Counted from the stretch's first letter, positions 19,893 through 32,260 are shown. The stretch: DNA of 64,000 bases from Streblospio benedicti (GCA_019095985.1 CM032661.1:24849665-24913664); one strand, 5' to 3'. Program-made: numbers and translations. Notes: generated by a model from the letters alone, not told the origin.

Positions 19893-20440
19893 GGGAGCGT
19901 TCACAATTGATGTCAACCGTGAATGGGTGGGGGTAGGGGTGGGGGGTCAGTAAAAGTTGACGAAAGTTGACGGGGGTCGGGGGCTACACCAAACGTTGGC
20001 GTCGGTGGGGTGGGTGGGTGTGGGTGGGTGGGGGGCTGCATTAATGATATAGGATATATCAAAGTTCAATTGACATTTAAGGTTGTAGTATAAAGAATGG
20101 AGATGACATAAATGCTTTGTATTTGTTGCAATGTTTGTTTATAAATCACATTATCATATATAATCCACGAAACCCAATAGTTGTATGACAGAACCTGATA
20201 AAACTGCACGCAGATTCAATTTCCATAAGGCATATCTATATTGACTTGGGGTGAGGATATCATGAAATTGACATCACCGTCATAGTTGACAGGGGGCATG
20301 TGGGAACGTTTGGGGGTGGGTGTCCTCAAGTTCACAGGAGGGGTTGGTGGTGAGTCCATGAAGTTGACGAAAGTTGACTACAAGGGGGGTGGGGGGCAGA
20401 AAGTGCCAAAATGTGGTTGACGGCAATTGTGAACGCTCAC
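19893..20440. mobile_element. MITE with GAGCGTTCACAATTG ends and GTTGAC repeats
   Basis: GGAGCGTTCACAATTG at the left is mirrored by CAATTGTGAACGCTC at the right. Inside, AAAGTTGACGAAAGTTGAC and G-rich stretches recur. A related fragment with three GTTGACAAAA-like units lies just upstream (19740-19830). No coding frame. Confidence 0.65.
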
Positions 20441-21703
20441 TTGGTGTAAACTTTGAGTTGGGCCAAATAGTTACGTTGAACAAGTTTTTTATTCTGAAGG
20501 TTGAAAAAATCCTGTTTTTAAAACAAAAATGTGTCTTCAGCATCATTAACAACATCAACACACTCAGGTGTGTAATCAACCATAGGTGTAATAACAAATC
20601 TGAAAAGTGGCATTAACCCTACTTTCGAAGAGGCATTCAAATCACGAAAGCCATTAGTTCCTCTTTGCGTCACTCTATTTCTGTACAGTGGGCTGGTTAC
20701 AAGATCGTCTATTGTCAGGATTGAGTGCCTTCTAATTTGCATTTAGAAGCTGCTAAATCAGTGTAAACCATATGTCTTAACACACGATTACACAAAAAGG
20801 AGCAACATTAAATTTCATCACAAGTCCAACTAGGTAGTAATTTAGGAGCCATTTGTGTCTAGATAGTAGAATCATCTCCACTGTGCCACACACCATGGCG
20901 TGAAGGACAAATTTTCCATGAGTGTTTAAAATGGGGCCCTATGTTACGGGTTACTCTACAATGATAAGGGTAACGAGCAATCCTGGTATTTAGTGACAAT
21001 ACTGTCCATTTTACGAGACATCATGGACTGGCTAATGTCAGCTTTAAACTGTTGCAATGGCACTACCGAGAGGCAGATTTACAGTCCGCAAGCCGTCTGT
21101 GGAGGAACATTAGCCGTGTTCTTCACACTCACCATGACAGTCACATCTAAATGTAGGACATTCCTTATTTAGCTGTTTTTTTGAAAAAAAAAATGTTTTC
21201 AAATTACGCGTGTCTATTTCTGTCTTGTATCGACTTTACAGCTGTAGCTGCCACAGGAAACACGGAATTGTAAAGTGATGCAATATGCAATATGTTTTCG
21301 CCTTTCCTAGTTTATGACAAACAAAACAAAAACTAAACTAAAACAAAACAAAAAACAAAGCAACAGCATGCAATCGATATGAGAATTAAATTCACATGGA
21401 TAGAATTATCCTCAGTGTGGGTTTCAAATCACATCTATTAGTATATAAATATCAGCATCCTTGAAAGTAGGTATATCAATTTGGTGTACAAGACTTTTTG
21501 AACCGCATAACAGGCATGTTTTCAAAACATTGAGGAAAGGAAAGGAGGAGGCGCTATAAATCATGCGTTGACATGTAGAATTACTCTATAAAGACCAAAC
21601 CAAGGAATTGTAAATAGTTTGACAGGGATCATTAAAGGCGGAAACGATTAGCCACTCATCGTAGGCCGTTCGCCGGCTAACTGCGGCCGTATAGCCTTAT
21701 AGA

Positions 21704-21856
21704 CAGATCCGGGGCGGGGGGGCGGGGGGGCACGCCTCCTTTTTCCCACCAAAATACTTCATTTTCAAAGGATCTTTTTACATGTCCGCCATCGATCGTG
21801 CAGACAAAACCCATGAAATCCCTGCGCCTCCCCTTTTCTAAAAACCTGGATCTGCC
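21704..21856. mobile_element. MITE with CAGATCC / GGATCTG ends, copy 2
   Basis: Same family as 13876-13991: CAGATCC at the start, CTGGATCTGCC at the end, TACTTCATTTTCA inside, with an internal ATCGATCGTGC shared with the copy at 50686. Confidence 0.65.
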
Positions 21857-23927
21857 ATTGTTACCATCGTGCTTTCCGTCATTACCCCCCACTTAGGCCT
21901 ACCCTGAGAGTATTTGTATCTCCAACAGACCAACACGATGGGCTCTCTATCACAATCCTAGTCCGATTCTGACCTAGTTAAACGTACACCTAGGGTGAAG
22001 AAACTGCACAGGGTAGTTCACAGTAAGAATACCCCTGAAATGTTTGAATGAGTGTCACTGTATACAATCAACTGTTAGGTGTGGGGATGCATTTATTGTA
22101 GTTGAAAATGCAAAAAATCAAAAAGGTCATTTACCGTGAAACCCCTAGTATTTTCAGGAGCAAATGTTAATATGTTTCTCTTCCTTGTCTATGGTAAACT
22201 GACAAGACTATTTGTAGTTGTCAAAACATGTCAGAATCACATTCACGTTGTATGTAAACTTGCTTCTGCCTCAAGCTGCAAAAAGAAATACATTGCTGTG
22301 ATCTGATACATGTAAATATGCTCACATGACCCGTTTTCATTTTCAACATTCCCTTTGCAATAAATAACTGTGCTGCTGCATATTTCTCAAGAGATTATTG
22401 ACTCATATTTTATCATCAATACAATCTCTTATATCTAGTTGCTGCTCCGTATTAAACAGGTAAAGCTATCCTGCCGACCCTTAAACGTGAATTATCGTTT
22501 TAAACCAGATTATATTCCCAACCAATCAAGTATGACAAATCCAATGTCGGTACATGAGGTTTGCCCATGTTCAAGCTGCGTATGACGAATTTTCACTTTC
22601 TAAAACTACCATTACATTTGGCCATGGGAAAAAATCACATAATGTAACAGCCACTTCGCCACTTCAAATCATAATTCACTCCACTTTCTTCATAACCCCA
22701 ACGGTGATTAAATCATAAGCTCCCTCATCTCCGCCACCCACAACATTCTTGTTCAACATACAGTTTCTTTAGCTTGTTCTCGCCTTTCATACTCAGATCT
22801 CAGTATAAATGACGACACCTACCCTCTTGTTGTCTGCGCGATTTCCGGCTGGGGTTTGTGCACTTGTATTTTTTCTTGTAAATCTGAGAAAATTGCTACT
22901 GTGGTTGGACAAAAAAATAGGTCACTACAAGTTGCGCTTTTTCCCCAGTGTTTTCTTCCATTCTGTTACATAGAGCACAGCAAGGACGCATAGCGGATTT
23001 TTTTAACTCCCGAGACGATGAAAGCTACCATACACCTAGGGTACAACGGGCTTTACTGCTTCTCTCCTGCCAAAAACTCATGGAGACCGTGTGTATTAGT
23101 GAGTGTCCACTACGGCTAAAGTACTGTGAAAGTACGTTTATGAGGTATAGTACCTGTCCACATGCTTAGACGCGTTAATACTTGGTCATCTTCTAAATCT
23201 CATACGGATTAGGCTCTGCCACACTCTGTCTTCTATTTCAGTCACACTCTCAGGCATTATCAATGTAAGGATTCTATGAGGAAAAAAAATATAAAAAAAA
23301 TCTGAAAAAGGGGTCAGGCCAAGGCCTTACCAGCCTGAGCGGGTGTGACGGACAGGGCAGTAGCAGAAGTATGACATGTCAAATTTCCTTCTCAACGGCT
23401 AATTAAGGAGTGGCTGGAGTCACAAACAGGTATCACGTAATTACCTGGCGTAGACACCGCACACATGGAAAAACCGTCATGCGAAAATGTTTGCACTGCC
23501 GGTTGTGGCCTCTGCATTACAGATAAGCGAATCGGTACAACACATTCAGGCAAATGGGGTACCGTTTTCCGACTTGAGCGTTTTGGGATGAATGTAAAAA
23601 TGTATGTCACGACGAGTATTTTTCTATATGCAAATGTTCTGCTGTCCATAGTACATTCCCACTAGTGTGCCCCCTGGACCTCGTTAGGCTAATTCCCATA
23701 CATGTTCTGCTTCGATAAAATTGAAACATGTGATGGCGGTTGGTACTTGTCCGCTAACAGGAGACTATGCCACTCAATCCCAAACTGCTCATGTCACCAC
23801 CTATAACAATTTATGACTACCACAGCATGAACACTAGCACACAGCCAATTAAATAGCCTCTTTTTCACACAAAAACGGTGATAAACCATAACATGTACAA
23901 GCATCCTGACTCCTATTTGCCTACATG

Positions 23928-24255
23928 AAAACGCAATCATTGTTTGGGGCGTGACTGTTACTATTAATTCGACAAACCCATCATTTACACCCTGGCAGTC
24001 AGGTTAAGGACCTTTACTAGGTCCTCAGTTCTCCAGTCAAATGGAAAATGTGTTTACCGCAATGTGAGCTTAGAATAAAACACCTACATGTGCAATGTAC
24101 GTGAGTGCATGCACTCTCAATGTGGCTATATTTCAAAATTCTGTCACCGTAATGGCACTTTTATGGAATGGAATTGAGATAAAACAAAATAGCAATTGAT
24201 TTTATTGTACATTGTGAGACTGTTTTATACAAGTAAGTGCACCGAATTATCCGTT
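23928..24255. repeat. Dispersed repeat, copy 2
   Basis: Partner of 16684-16945 in the same orientation; about 66 bases longer through an inner insertion near 24040-24090. Confidence 0.7.
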
Positions 24256-24670
24256 TAATAGTGGACATGAGAATGTTCTGGGATCCATAAACACAGCATA
24301 ACTAGCAGTGACGACCCGATTGACTAGCATTCAAACGTACATAGGCTGACGTATGCTTGTTTAAAACAATCCGCTGCATTTAGCACTAAAACACAATTAC
24401 ACAAATAAAATGACAAAGTTTTGATGAATTGGCACCATTATGCACACGTCGTCTACAGATCCGTTGTGGATAAATTTGACAAATTGGAACCCGTGCGGAA
24501 ACAATGATACATCGTACTCGGTAACGCATGTGTCTATAAATGGACCATCAGAATAAAAATAGTGCTGCATAATGGAATCTTGAAAAATCATCGTGCGTGT
24601 ACAAGCATCTGTCATCAGTAAACAATCAATAAACACCAGTAAATGTAGGAATTGACCACGAGATTATACA

Positions 24671-24729
24671 AGCATGCTGACGTCTGATTTACCCTCACTC
24701 CGTTCGGGTAAATCAGACGTCAGCATGCT
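24671..24729. repeat. Perfect 24-bp-arm hairpin
   Basis: AGCATGCTGACGTCTGATTT.. (24671-24694) is exactly complementary to 24706-24729 around an 11-base loop. Weaker complementarity continues outside (ATTGACCAC at 24650 and GTGGTCAAT at 24757), so this is the core of a foldback element of about 125 bp. Confidence 0.8.
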
Positions 24730-24860
24730 CAATTTTGCGATTGACACGACAATCGAGTGGTCAATCACCATTCTATCATGACTAAAATCAATTTTATTTT
24801 AAAATAAATCATATTATAACATTCTCATTGCAAGTCAATTTTGCCAAAAAAGAGCGCGCG

Positions 24861-24981
24861 GAGACCACTACTACGGCGCTAGTCTAAACTTCTGCTCTCC
24901 TCTACACGGGACACGCCTTGCGACGTCAGCGACTGTATTGATATTGTGACGAGTTTAGACTAGCGCCGTAGTAGTGGTCTC
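24861..24981. repeat. Perfect 29-bp inverted repeat
   Basis: 24861-24889 (starting GAGACCACTACTACGGCGCT) is the exact complement of 24953-24981, with a 63-base spacer. Likely a young foldback or MITE end pair. Confidence 0.8.
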
Positions 24982-25115
24982 TGCGTTAATTACATAACAG
25001 TCAATCGTATAATTTAGCACGCTGATTGACCAATCAGCGTGGGTTATTGGCGGAGATTTTTGTACGGAATGATAGAATGATAGATTAAGTAATTAGATAG
25101 ATTTTGTGCTAAACC

Positions 25116-25460
25116 CACTCTGAGTATCAGATGTCCCGAAGAGACCTCTGGCGCATAACTATTCTCATTAAAAAATCCGACCAATCACAGACTGTTAATC
25201 TCAGGATGCGAATGAGGTCAAGTGATCAATCCAAGCATTGCCAACGATTTGCAGACTGCCCGGTTGCACTTTTCTATGCTTATAAAACACAAATAGAAGT
25301 AGGCCTACATGTATCTATCATGCTGGTTTGAATAGTCTACGTATAAAATCACGATATAAAGGTTAAAATAAGAATTATGTCACATAAATTGATAAATGAT
25401 GATAATCCAATCTCTGGTGAAACATGTCAGAGGTCAATTTGACATCTGATACTCAGAGTG
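25116..25460. mobile_element. 345-bp hAT-like MITE with perfect 8-bp target duplication
   Basis: Starts CACTCTGAGTATCAGATGTC and ends with its complement. GCTAAACC is repeated exactly outside both ends (25108-25115, 25461-25468). Eight-base duplications point to hAT (or P/Merlin); no transposase frame. A second copy is at 7280-7506. Confidence 0.85.
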
Positions 25461-28217
25461 GCTAAACCCCAACTTCTTTTTGAGTTGGCTTGGAAAGCCG
25501 CACGGGAGCGCGCGGCTGATTTCAGAGCAGCCTTTTAATTCGCACGCGATGAGACGTGCAGTGCCGCACGACGCAGCGTGTTTCCAAATTTGTCACTTTT
25601 ATGGTGTTTCTGTCCAATACCAAGAGCCAAACGATAGTTTAACAATAACCTTAGCACATTTGTAATTGATCTTTTGAGTTTTCATCCTACTTTCGACTTA
25701 GGAGGCTTTAACATTAAGTAGAGCTCGTCTGTTTAGTTAAATAAATATTTTAATTGGCAAAAACACAAAAAACAACAACAAAACAACAAAACAAACAAAC
25801 AACAACAACACCCCCACCCCCAACAACAACAACGCAATTTTTACGTTTCAATACGTATCCCAAATCACAGGGCGGAGAAAGTAAAAAGTGCCCCGAATCC
25901 GATATATTCGTTGTATGGTTTGATCATCTACTATGTGCATGGATCATTCGTATTTTTGTTCACTGTGTAAAGATGTCACGTTTCCAACGACAAATCAACT
26001 ACTTTTAATTTGAAAACAATTGAGCGTAATATCTTTGGCCGTAAATAAGGCTATATGCCTTCACCTGAATAATTCGTGGTGGTGGTGACTTCTTTGTAAG
26101 TATACTATTTATATTCTCATTTGAATGTTTTTAAATGCAACCTCCACTAGCGTCTCAAGCACGCTTACAGCTGCACATATTTACAGGGGACTTCAGCGTT
26201 AGTGTTGGGAGTATCTGAGACTGATGACTGTTTTGAAAAATGCCGATACATCACCACTACATGTACATACATCTTGGCCTTTCGCAAATGAAAGAAGAAA
26301 CACTAACAAATGTAATTTAAATAAGTGAGTATGTATGTTATGTCAACAGGAAGCTACATAATGAGCACATCTATCCCACGCGGTCCGCCGACTGTGATGA
26401 CCTTTTGCTAGCAGCTGGATGCATAAGCTACAATGAGCTATGAACTATAGACTCATTTTACAGAGGTACAGTTTTAATAGTAATTTTAGCATATGATTGT
26501 CACATGCTATTTAGATAGACGTGTTGATAAATAATTGTACATGCTATTATGATCATTTTTCATAATGGGAGATCATTGTAACATGCCAGGGAGTGGAGAT
26601 AACACCTTTGTCATCTATATCGCCGTCGCTAGTAGGCTAGGCGTATTTTAAGTCTGCAGGATCATCTATAATTATAATCAGGTACGAACTTTGGCGTGTT
26701 TCTAGTACAAACGTATTATATACAACCAAAATACACTATATATGATATCGGTTCCTGGCCTGACAGGAACTAAACAGTTATGAGCAATATATTGTGTCCT
26801 TGATATTCAGGGTGCCAAAATATAATTATACACATGAAAAATGTTCTGTCAATTCATACTCATTAGTAGGCGACAGAAGAATTTTTCGTCTTCATAATGT
26901 TGTCAGCAAACTTTGTGAGGCCTCGGTGAAATATGATTGTGAAACAAGATATAACACATAATTTTACAGGTAAAGGTGTAAAAAACACAGATATCTACCT
27001 AGGAGCTCTCCTATCACGAACCACGTCAAAATATCACCTGTCTAGTCGTATGCTATACCAAGGTTTCACAAGTCAGGACGGTAAGGCAGTAAGAAGACGA
27101 ATAGGAAAACAATAGCATTATGATTAAAACGTTTAAGATTCATCAAATCAGAAATGCCAATCAACAAATCAAGTATTGCCGTTGGCCGAAAGAATGTTAA
27201 AAAGTGGTGTCGTTTGCAAATGATGGACTGAACAGTCAGTTATGTGAAGTTGCCCATTTTATGATGATAGGTTCTGACATTGAAGGCCACTCTATTGGCC
27301 ACAGCTTGGCCAATGTCAAGATCCAGACTTGATAATTGATAGATTCAATGTGAAGATTTGAAACAAAATTTGCAATGATATAATACTGAAGGTGAAAATT
27401 TAAGCGTACACGTAATCAGGAATAAATAATTTATTCCTGACGTAATGTTAATTCTGTACCACAGCTATAGCTCAAGCATTTTCCCACCTTGAATCCTTTT
27501 TCGTCTTTGAAATAGGATTTGTTTAAACCAACTCAATCCAGGTATTGTCTATGGTACTGGAACTGGGACTGTCTTGTGGGTTTAAACTGCTGTACGTAAC
27601 AGAAAATTTATACAGTCCATGTTTGCATTGAGATTACGAATATTTGACGTCTTTGGAAACAGCGTGCAATGGGTAAAATTTATTTTGCACCAAATTTCTA
27701 TGTGTATAAACTGGGTACAACGCGTATATTCTCAACTAGCACAATACTGAACACATTTTTCAAATCAGTGTATATGTACTATGCACAAAGCAGTATATCT
27801 TTTTCACTGGCACCTTTTTCCCCACTTGAAATCCATAGAGCCAAGGACGCCAAGTAGACAAAAGTTGTGTAAGTGTTTTCTTCATGCATTATAGAGTATA
27901 GGTGATTTTTTTTTACATATCTAGCTTATAGCGTGTTGCTCAAAATTATCCAAAGAATTTAATTATTGTTTACATTCTAAGGACAACGCGAATTCAGCTA
28001 GTGTTACATTTAAAACAATTTTGCGTTGAGTAAAGCCTTTTTTTCGTAGACCAATTAACATTATCATTTACATTTTAGTTAAATTACATATTCATATTTC
28101 GAGATGATCATGCAACGGAAAGTTATTTTGAAGAGCTATAAAGAATCACATAACGTGATGTTTATCATGACTGAACATAGGATTCTTAATATGCCTAAAC
28201 TTTTGTTGCAGACCAGG

Positions 28218-28586
28218 ATGTCGACGTCTTCCTTCAAAAACAATCACTCTGTCAAATATCGGACTTGGGATTCATCTGGGATCATGAAAAAGTATCCAGA
28301 CTTTGTACCGGTCATTTTGGATGAAGACAATGTTGCTTCGAAATTTTTGTTCCACAAGAATGAGCCCATCGTAGGTGTGATGTGGACGATGCGGAAACAT
28401 CAGATACACGTGTATTCTGTGACAGGAGTTGTTGATATCTTCGTTAATAACGAGAAATTGGCTGCAGGAGACACAATTGGCCGAGTTTATGAACAGTTTA
28501 AGGATGAGGACGGATTTTTGTATCTAACGTATTCGTTCCCATCTAAAATAAAAACAGGTTTTCTAAGTCAGGTTGGACTCCGGTAA
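28218..28586 (+). CDS. Divergent Atg8/LC3-like ubiquitin-fold protein, single exon
   Basis: Atg8-family proteins are conjugated to phosphatidylethanolamine on autophagic membranes and bind LIR motifs. The 122-aa frame from ATG 28218 follows the family end to end: SFKNNHSVKYR (helix 2), IMKKYPDFVPVI near 22-33 (compare family KYPDxVPVI), KFLFH near 42-46 (LIR-pocket KFLVP), IFVNNEKL near 74-81 (compare FFVNN), and VYEQFKDEDGFLYLTYS near 90-106, almost the LC3 block. It is about eight residues short between VPVI and KFL. The usual glycine seven residues after the conserved Tyr is missing; the first Gly comes nine residues after it (KTG), followed by FLSQVGLR. Family genes usually have introns; here the whole frame is one exon, with a possible 3' splice site just upstream (TTTTGTTGCAG at 28212), so an intron in the 5' UTR or a retrocopy are both possible. 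An upstream in-frame ATG at 28104 would add 38 residues. Confidence 0.8.
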   Translation: MSTSSFKNNHSVKYRTWDSSGIMKKYPDFVPVILDEDNVASKFLFHKNEPIVGVMWTMRKHQIHVYSVTGVVDIFVNNEKLAAGDTIGRVYEQFKDEDGFLYLTYSFPSKIKTGFLSQVGLR

Positions 28587-28706
28587 TAATTGGATGGGAG
28601 CTGATGTAATCTGTGTATAGATGTAGGAGTGTTCTATTTCATATTAGTTTTGCATTCCTAAACTATGAAACCAATGTATGTGGCTGTTGAATAAGTGTAC
28701 TTCATC

Positions 28707-28712
28707 AATAAA
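28707..28712 (+). promoter_or_regulatory. Poly(A) signal of the Atg8-like gene
   Basis: AATAAA about 120 bases after the stop; no A-tract follows, which argues against a recent processed copy. Confidence 0.55.
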
Positions 28713-29167
28713 TATTTGTTTGGTGAGTTGTATCTAAATTATTTTTCATTCAATTTCATGTATGGTCCATATATTATTCACGTTGGAAAAGTACTCATCA
28801 TTACCCTAAAGATAAGAGAAGATAAAATAAAGTTTATTTAAAGTCTATATAAAGTAGAACAATAAACACAAGCTCTAAGCAGCTTTTGATCGACTCATTC
28901 ATACAGTCACACATGCGCATAATACACATACACAATACATTAAAACATTTCTATAAAATTGCATACCTGACAATATATCACATTTAATTGGAGCATAGAG
29001 CACCTGACATAGATCACAGTTATCACATTTAATTAGAGCATAAAGCACCTGACAAAGTAACACATTTAATTAGAGCATACAGTACATTTACATATTTTCC
29101 CATTCCAAGATTGTAAGAGATTAGTTAATTGATTAAAATTCCCCACAGATCTTCTATATTCAGACAG

Positions 29168-30778
29168 GGGTCGGGTGCATAAAAGTGTTAGCGAGAAGAA
29201 AGTACTACATTCGCATCGCTAGCACTGTTTTACACATCGCTATCGCCAAAATGACGTGCATAAAAAAATGTGCCTGAAAAAATCATCGCTAAACTTTGCG
29301 TAAACGCATTTTGAAATTGTCTCGCAAACTATAGGTAACTTTGTGCGAATTCAGTACTTTTATGCCTAACTTGCTGAGAATTTGTTTGGATTTGTGATTG
29401 GGGTGAATTGTTATCATCATTAACATTGTTATTAGATGCTGCAAGTTTACGCTTTTGTGGCATTGAAATTTTGAGTTGATTTACAAAAAAGTGCTGTCTT
29501 CTCCAACATTGTCAGAGGCTTGTTTACAGAAGCTTTAACTCTGGTTCAACTACTAAAGTCATGCCATTTTTTTGCAGTCGCGAGGGATTTCTTGAATACA
29601 TTGACACGGAATTTACTTTACTGGCAATATCTTCACACATATCCTGTTTAGAACCTAAGTCGGCATAATTTCTTTCAACTTCTTCAACAAGGACACTCAA
29701 CTCTTCATAAGTATATTAGTATTTAGGTTCCCTACTCTCAGACGACATTGTTACAATTCGTACAAATGTACGGAAAGTTGTCAACGGTATATTGAAAATG
29801 TTCATTTCTTCAGTTCCCAATTGCGCAGAAAAGTTGCGCACACGTCATATTTTATAAACATTTGAGACACAAAAGTCCATGGGTACTTCCGGTATATGTT
29901 ATAAGCCCATTTAAAATCGCATTTAATGCTATATCATTCAAAGTGTGTATTCTACACAACATTGATGGCTGTTACACTGATAGACGTTGGAAAATTAAGT
30001 AAGTACATCTATTTGAAGCGTGCATTCTTCAATATAGTGAAGTTGCCAACTTTTTTCTTCACTGGCTGTCTGCAAATTTGACCAAGTATCGGCTTTTGCT
30101 CATAACTTCGTCAATTTTTATCCTAATTAAAATCCGATTACATTTTCGTAATCCTCATTAAAAATACTACTAGGAACGCTATTTGAGGCATGCATTCTTC
30201 ATAATAGTGAAGTTAAAACGTTTGTATCATGCACAAACTACACAGGTCGTCTGCATTTTTTTCACGAAGACTGGTATTCTGCCCATATCTTCGTCAATTT
30301 CAATGCTAACTAAAATCCGATTACAGATTCATAATCCTCACTCAAAATTCTATTAGGAAAGTACTTTACATGAATGACATAGGATAAGTGATAGCTGGAA
30401 ATTACCTTAGAATATTTAAAGTCGTGTTAGTTTACAGCGACCGGAAGTCGTCAATGGACTGTTTGGTTTGGATTAATTCTACTGCGCAACACGTCCCGCG
30501 CAACTGGGAACTGAAGAATTGTGACGGATTACGGAGACTTGTAAAGAGTCTTGATCTACTTCACCCTGCCTACATACATGGCAAAATATGTCTGTAATAT
30601 CAGCTAGTGTCTCAGAACTATCAGAAGATAGATACTTAGTAGTTCTAGCTAAACGCAAGTAAGATACTACTTTAGCGAAAGAGTTATGCACACCTCGCTA
30701 TCGTTAATTGCGGGAGCGCGCAAAGCTTAGCGATCACGCTAAAACGCTATTTTACGCAAATCTTTATGCACCCGACCC
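29168..30778 (-). mobile_element. 1.6-kb Harbinger-like DNA transposon nested in the LINE
   Basis: Inverted ends GGGTCGGGTGCATAAA and complement, CAG duplicated on both sides (29165-29167, 30779-30781). On the minus strand, from ATG at 29748, YEELSVLVEEVERNY is followed out of frame by KKWHDF, the pattern of Myb/SANT-like proteins carried by Harbinger elements; it is broken by a stop and a frameshift. No DDE transposase was recognised, so this copy is non-autonomous. Confidence 0.65.
30005..30365. repeat. Two-copy tandem repeat, unit about 180 bp
   Basis: GCATGCATTCTTC..TAGTGAAGTT and the later blocks ACTTCGTCAATTT / TCTTCGTCAATTT and AAAATCCGATTACA occur twice in order, near 30015-30185 and 30186-30365, inside the Harbinger-like element. 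Confidence 0.65.
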
Positions 30779-32260
30779 CAGGTCATTCCATTGTTCAGCA
30801 GCACTGTACCTGAACGATTTTCCCCCAAATTTAGTGGTTCGTACCCTAGGTAGGTCAACAATATTGGAGTATCTAAAACTATAATTACTATTTTTAAAAT
30901 GAACCAAGTCATGAAGACACAGAGGAGCTAATTTGTACAAAATTTTGAATGTTTTTGTTGCCATTGTTCTCATTCGTCTGACATGAAGGGGGGAACACAA
31001 GCAATACTGAGAAGTTGTTCGTAAGAGCTATCGTAATCATTATAGATGAAACGTAGTGCCCGCTCTTGAATTTTTTCGAGCTTTTTTGTATTGGTTTTAG
31101 AACAAAAATGCCAGATCAAAGGGCAGAAATTAAAATTTGATAATATAAATGTATGAAAAATAGTAAGTTTGTTGTGCCGAAAGAGAAATGATCCAATGCG
31201 TTTTAGAACATTTAGCTGTTGTGATGCTTTACGACACAAACTTCTAATATGGCTGTCAAAGTTTAGTTGGTAGTCAATGCTGATTCGAAGAAGGTTTACA
31301 ACATCATCACAAGATATTATAGCTTGTATCTGAAAATCTGACTAACCAACATACTTGAGAATAAATGGAAATACGAAAACCATAACTGTTGTGATTGTTT
31401 TCCGGTTTATAACATTCGAAGACTGACTTATTTTATTTGCAATTTGTTTAAGTTTAGACATCACAGATCGTCTCATTGTTGGTTGCAACGTATTTTTCTA
31501 TGGTTGGAGACCTCATTTTGAAATTCGAAATTGACTGAAGAACAGTTTGATTTAATTTATTGAAGTACGTTCCTTTTATAATAATTTCAATAGATTAAAT
31601 AAACTATTCAAAGTCCATTTTAAAGTCCACAACAGAAAAAGACCATCGTCAATAATATATTAGTTTATATGAAAAGTGATATTACATATTATAAATTATC
31701 CAAAAGATAAGCAGTGTATTTCAAACAAGGAATCTGTTATGTTTCAACAGATCCACTTCATTCACTTTTTATACGTCTAGATTACATGAACTTCAATGCA
31801 AGTGATTTCCGCTGTACAGCCATCTCACTATGAAATTGTGCATAAAAATCTAAACATTGGACGGGACTATTTTCTTCTATCTTATTTTATCCTTAATTGC
31901 AGCCCTCTAATTCTATTGTGCACAATTGTTCACACATGAGTAGATCCTAAACAATAAACTTTCCTGAAAACACCCGCCGACTGCATCCACCTCCCCAGGA
32001 AGTGAAAATAGTTCATTATACCACTCAATGGAAGACACACCCTTGAATACTGTTCTCTGATTGGCTGGAGTTCCAAAATATGCCGGGGAAAATTACTGCA
32101 TGAACCATGGGTGGATGTTGCCCTTTGACAGTAGAAGCGTCCTTTTTAGCGATGAGTTGCCGAAAACGCACATCATAGCGCAAATAGGTGTTCTTTCCCC
32201 CACACTGTTTATGCATATCAATAATATGTACCCTGTAAGTCATGAAAGCTGGACCCACTC

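Larger units (their letters stand above)
15268..28217. other. Gene-poor, MITE-rich spacer
   Basis: About 13 kb without a recognisable gene. Short open frames lack domains or splice context. It contains A-rich low complexity (16045-16075), the dispersed repeat pair 16684/23928, a GA-rich tract (17190-17385), the GTTGAC repeat element at 19893, a GATCC MITE (21704), two perfect inverted repeats (24671-24981) and the hAT-like MITE at 25116. The rest is AT-rich and shows me nothing. Confidence 0.6.
28805..31400 (-). mobile_element. Jockey/CR1-type LINE, 3' fragment, split by a DNA transposon
   Basis: Minus strand. 30779-31400 encodes the RT C-terminal region typical of these LINEs (CRKASQQLNVLKRIG, NFCPLIWHFCSK, KLEKIQERALRFIYND, then VRTTKFGGKSFRYSAAEQW). 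28805-29167 is the 3' end, finishing in a TTTATTTTATC-type tail, with about three copies of a roughly 40-bp CACATTTAATTAGAGCAT unit. A 1.6-kb element sits between. Several frame changes; inactive and 5' truncated. Confidence 0.75.

Noticed and set aside
22809-22879. Signal-peptide-like ATG frame after TATAAA, ending in GTAAAT
   Set aside because: Looked like a first exon, but no following exon fits and the hydrophobic stretch is short and ordinary for chance.
24397-24636. 79-aa minus-strand frame with plausible composition
   Set aside because: No domain, no partner exons; not enough to call a gene.
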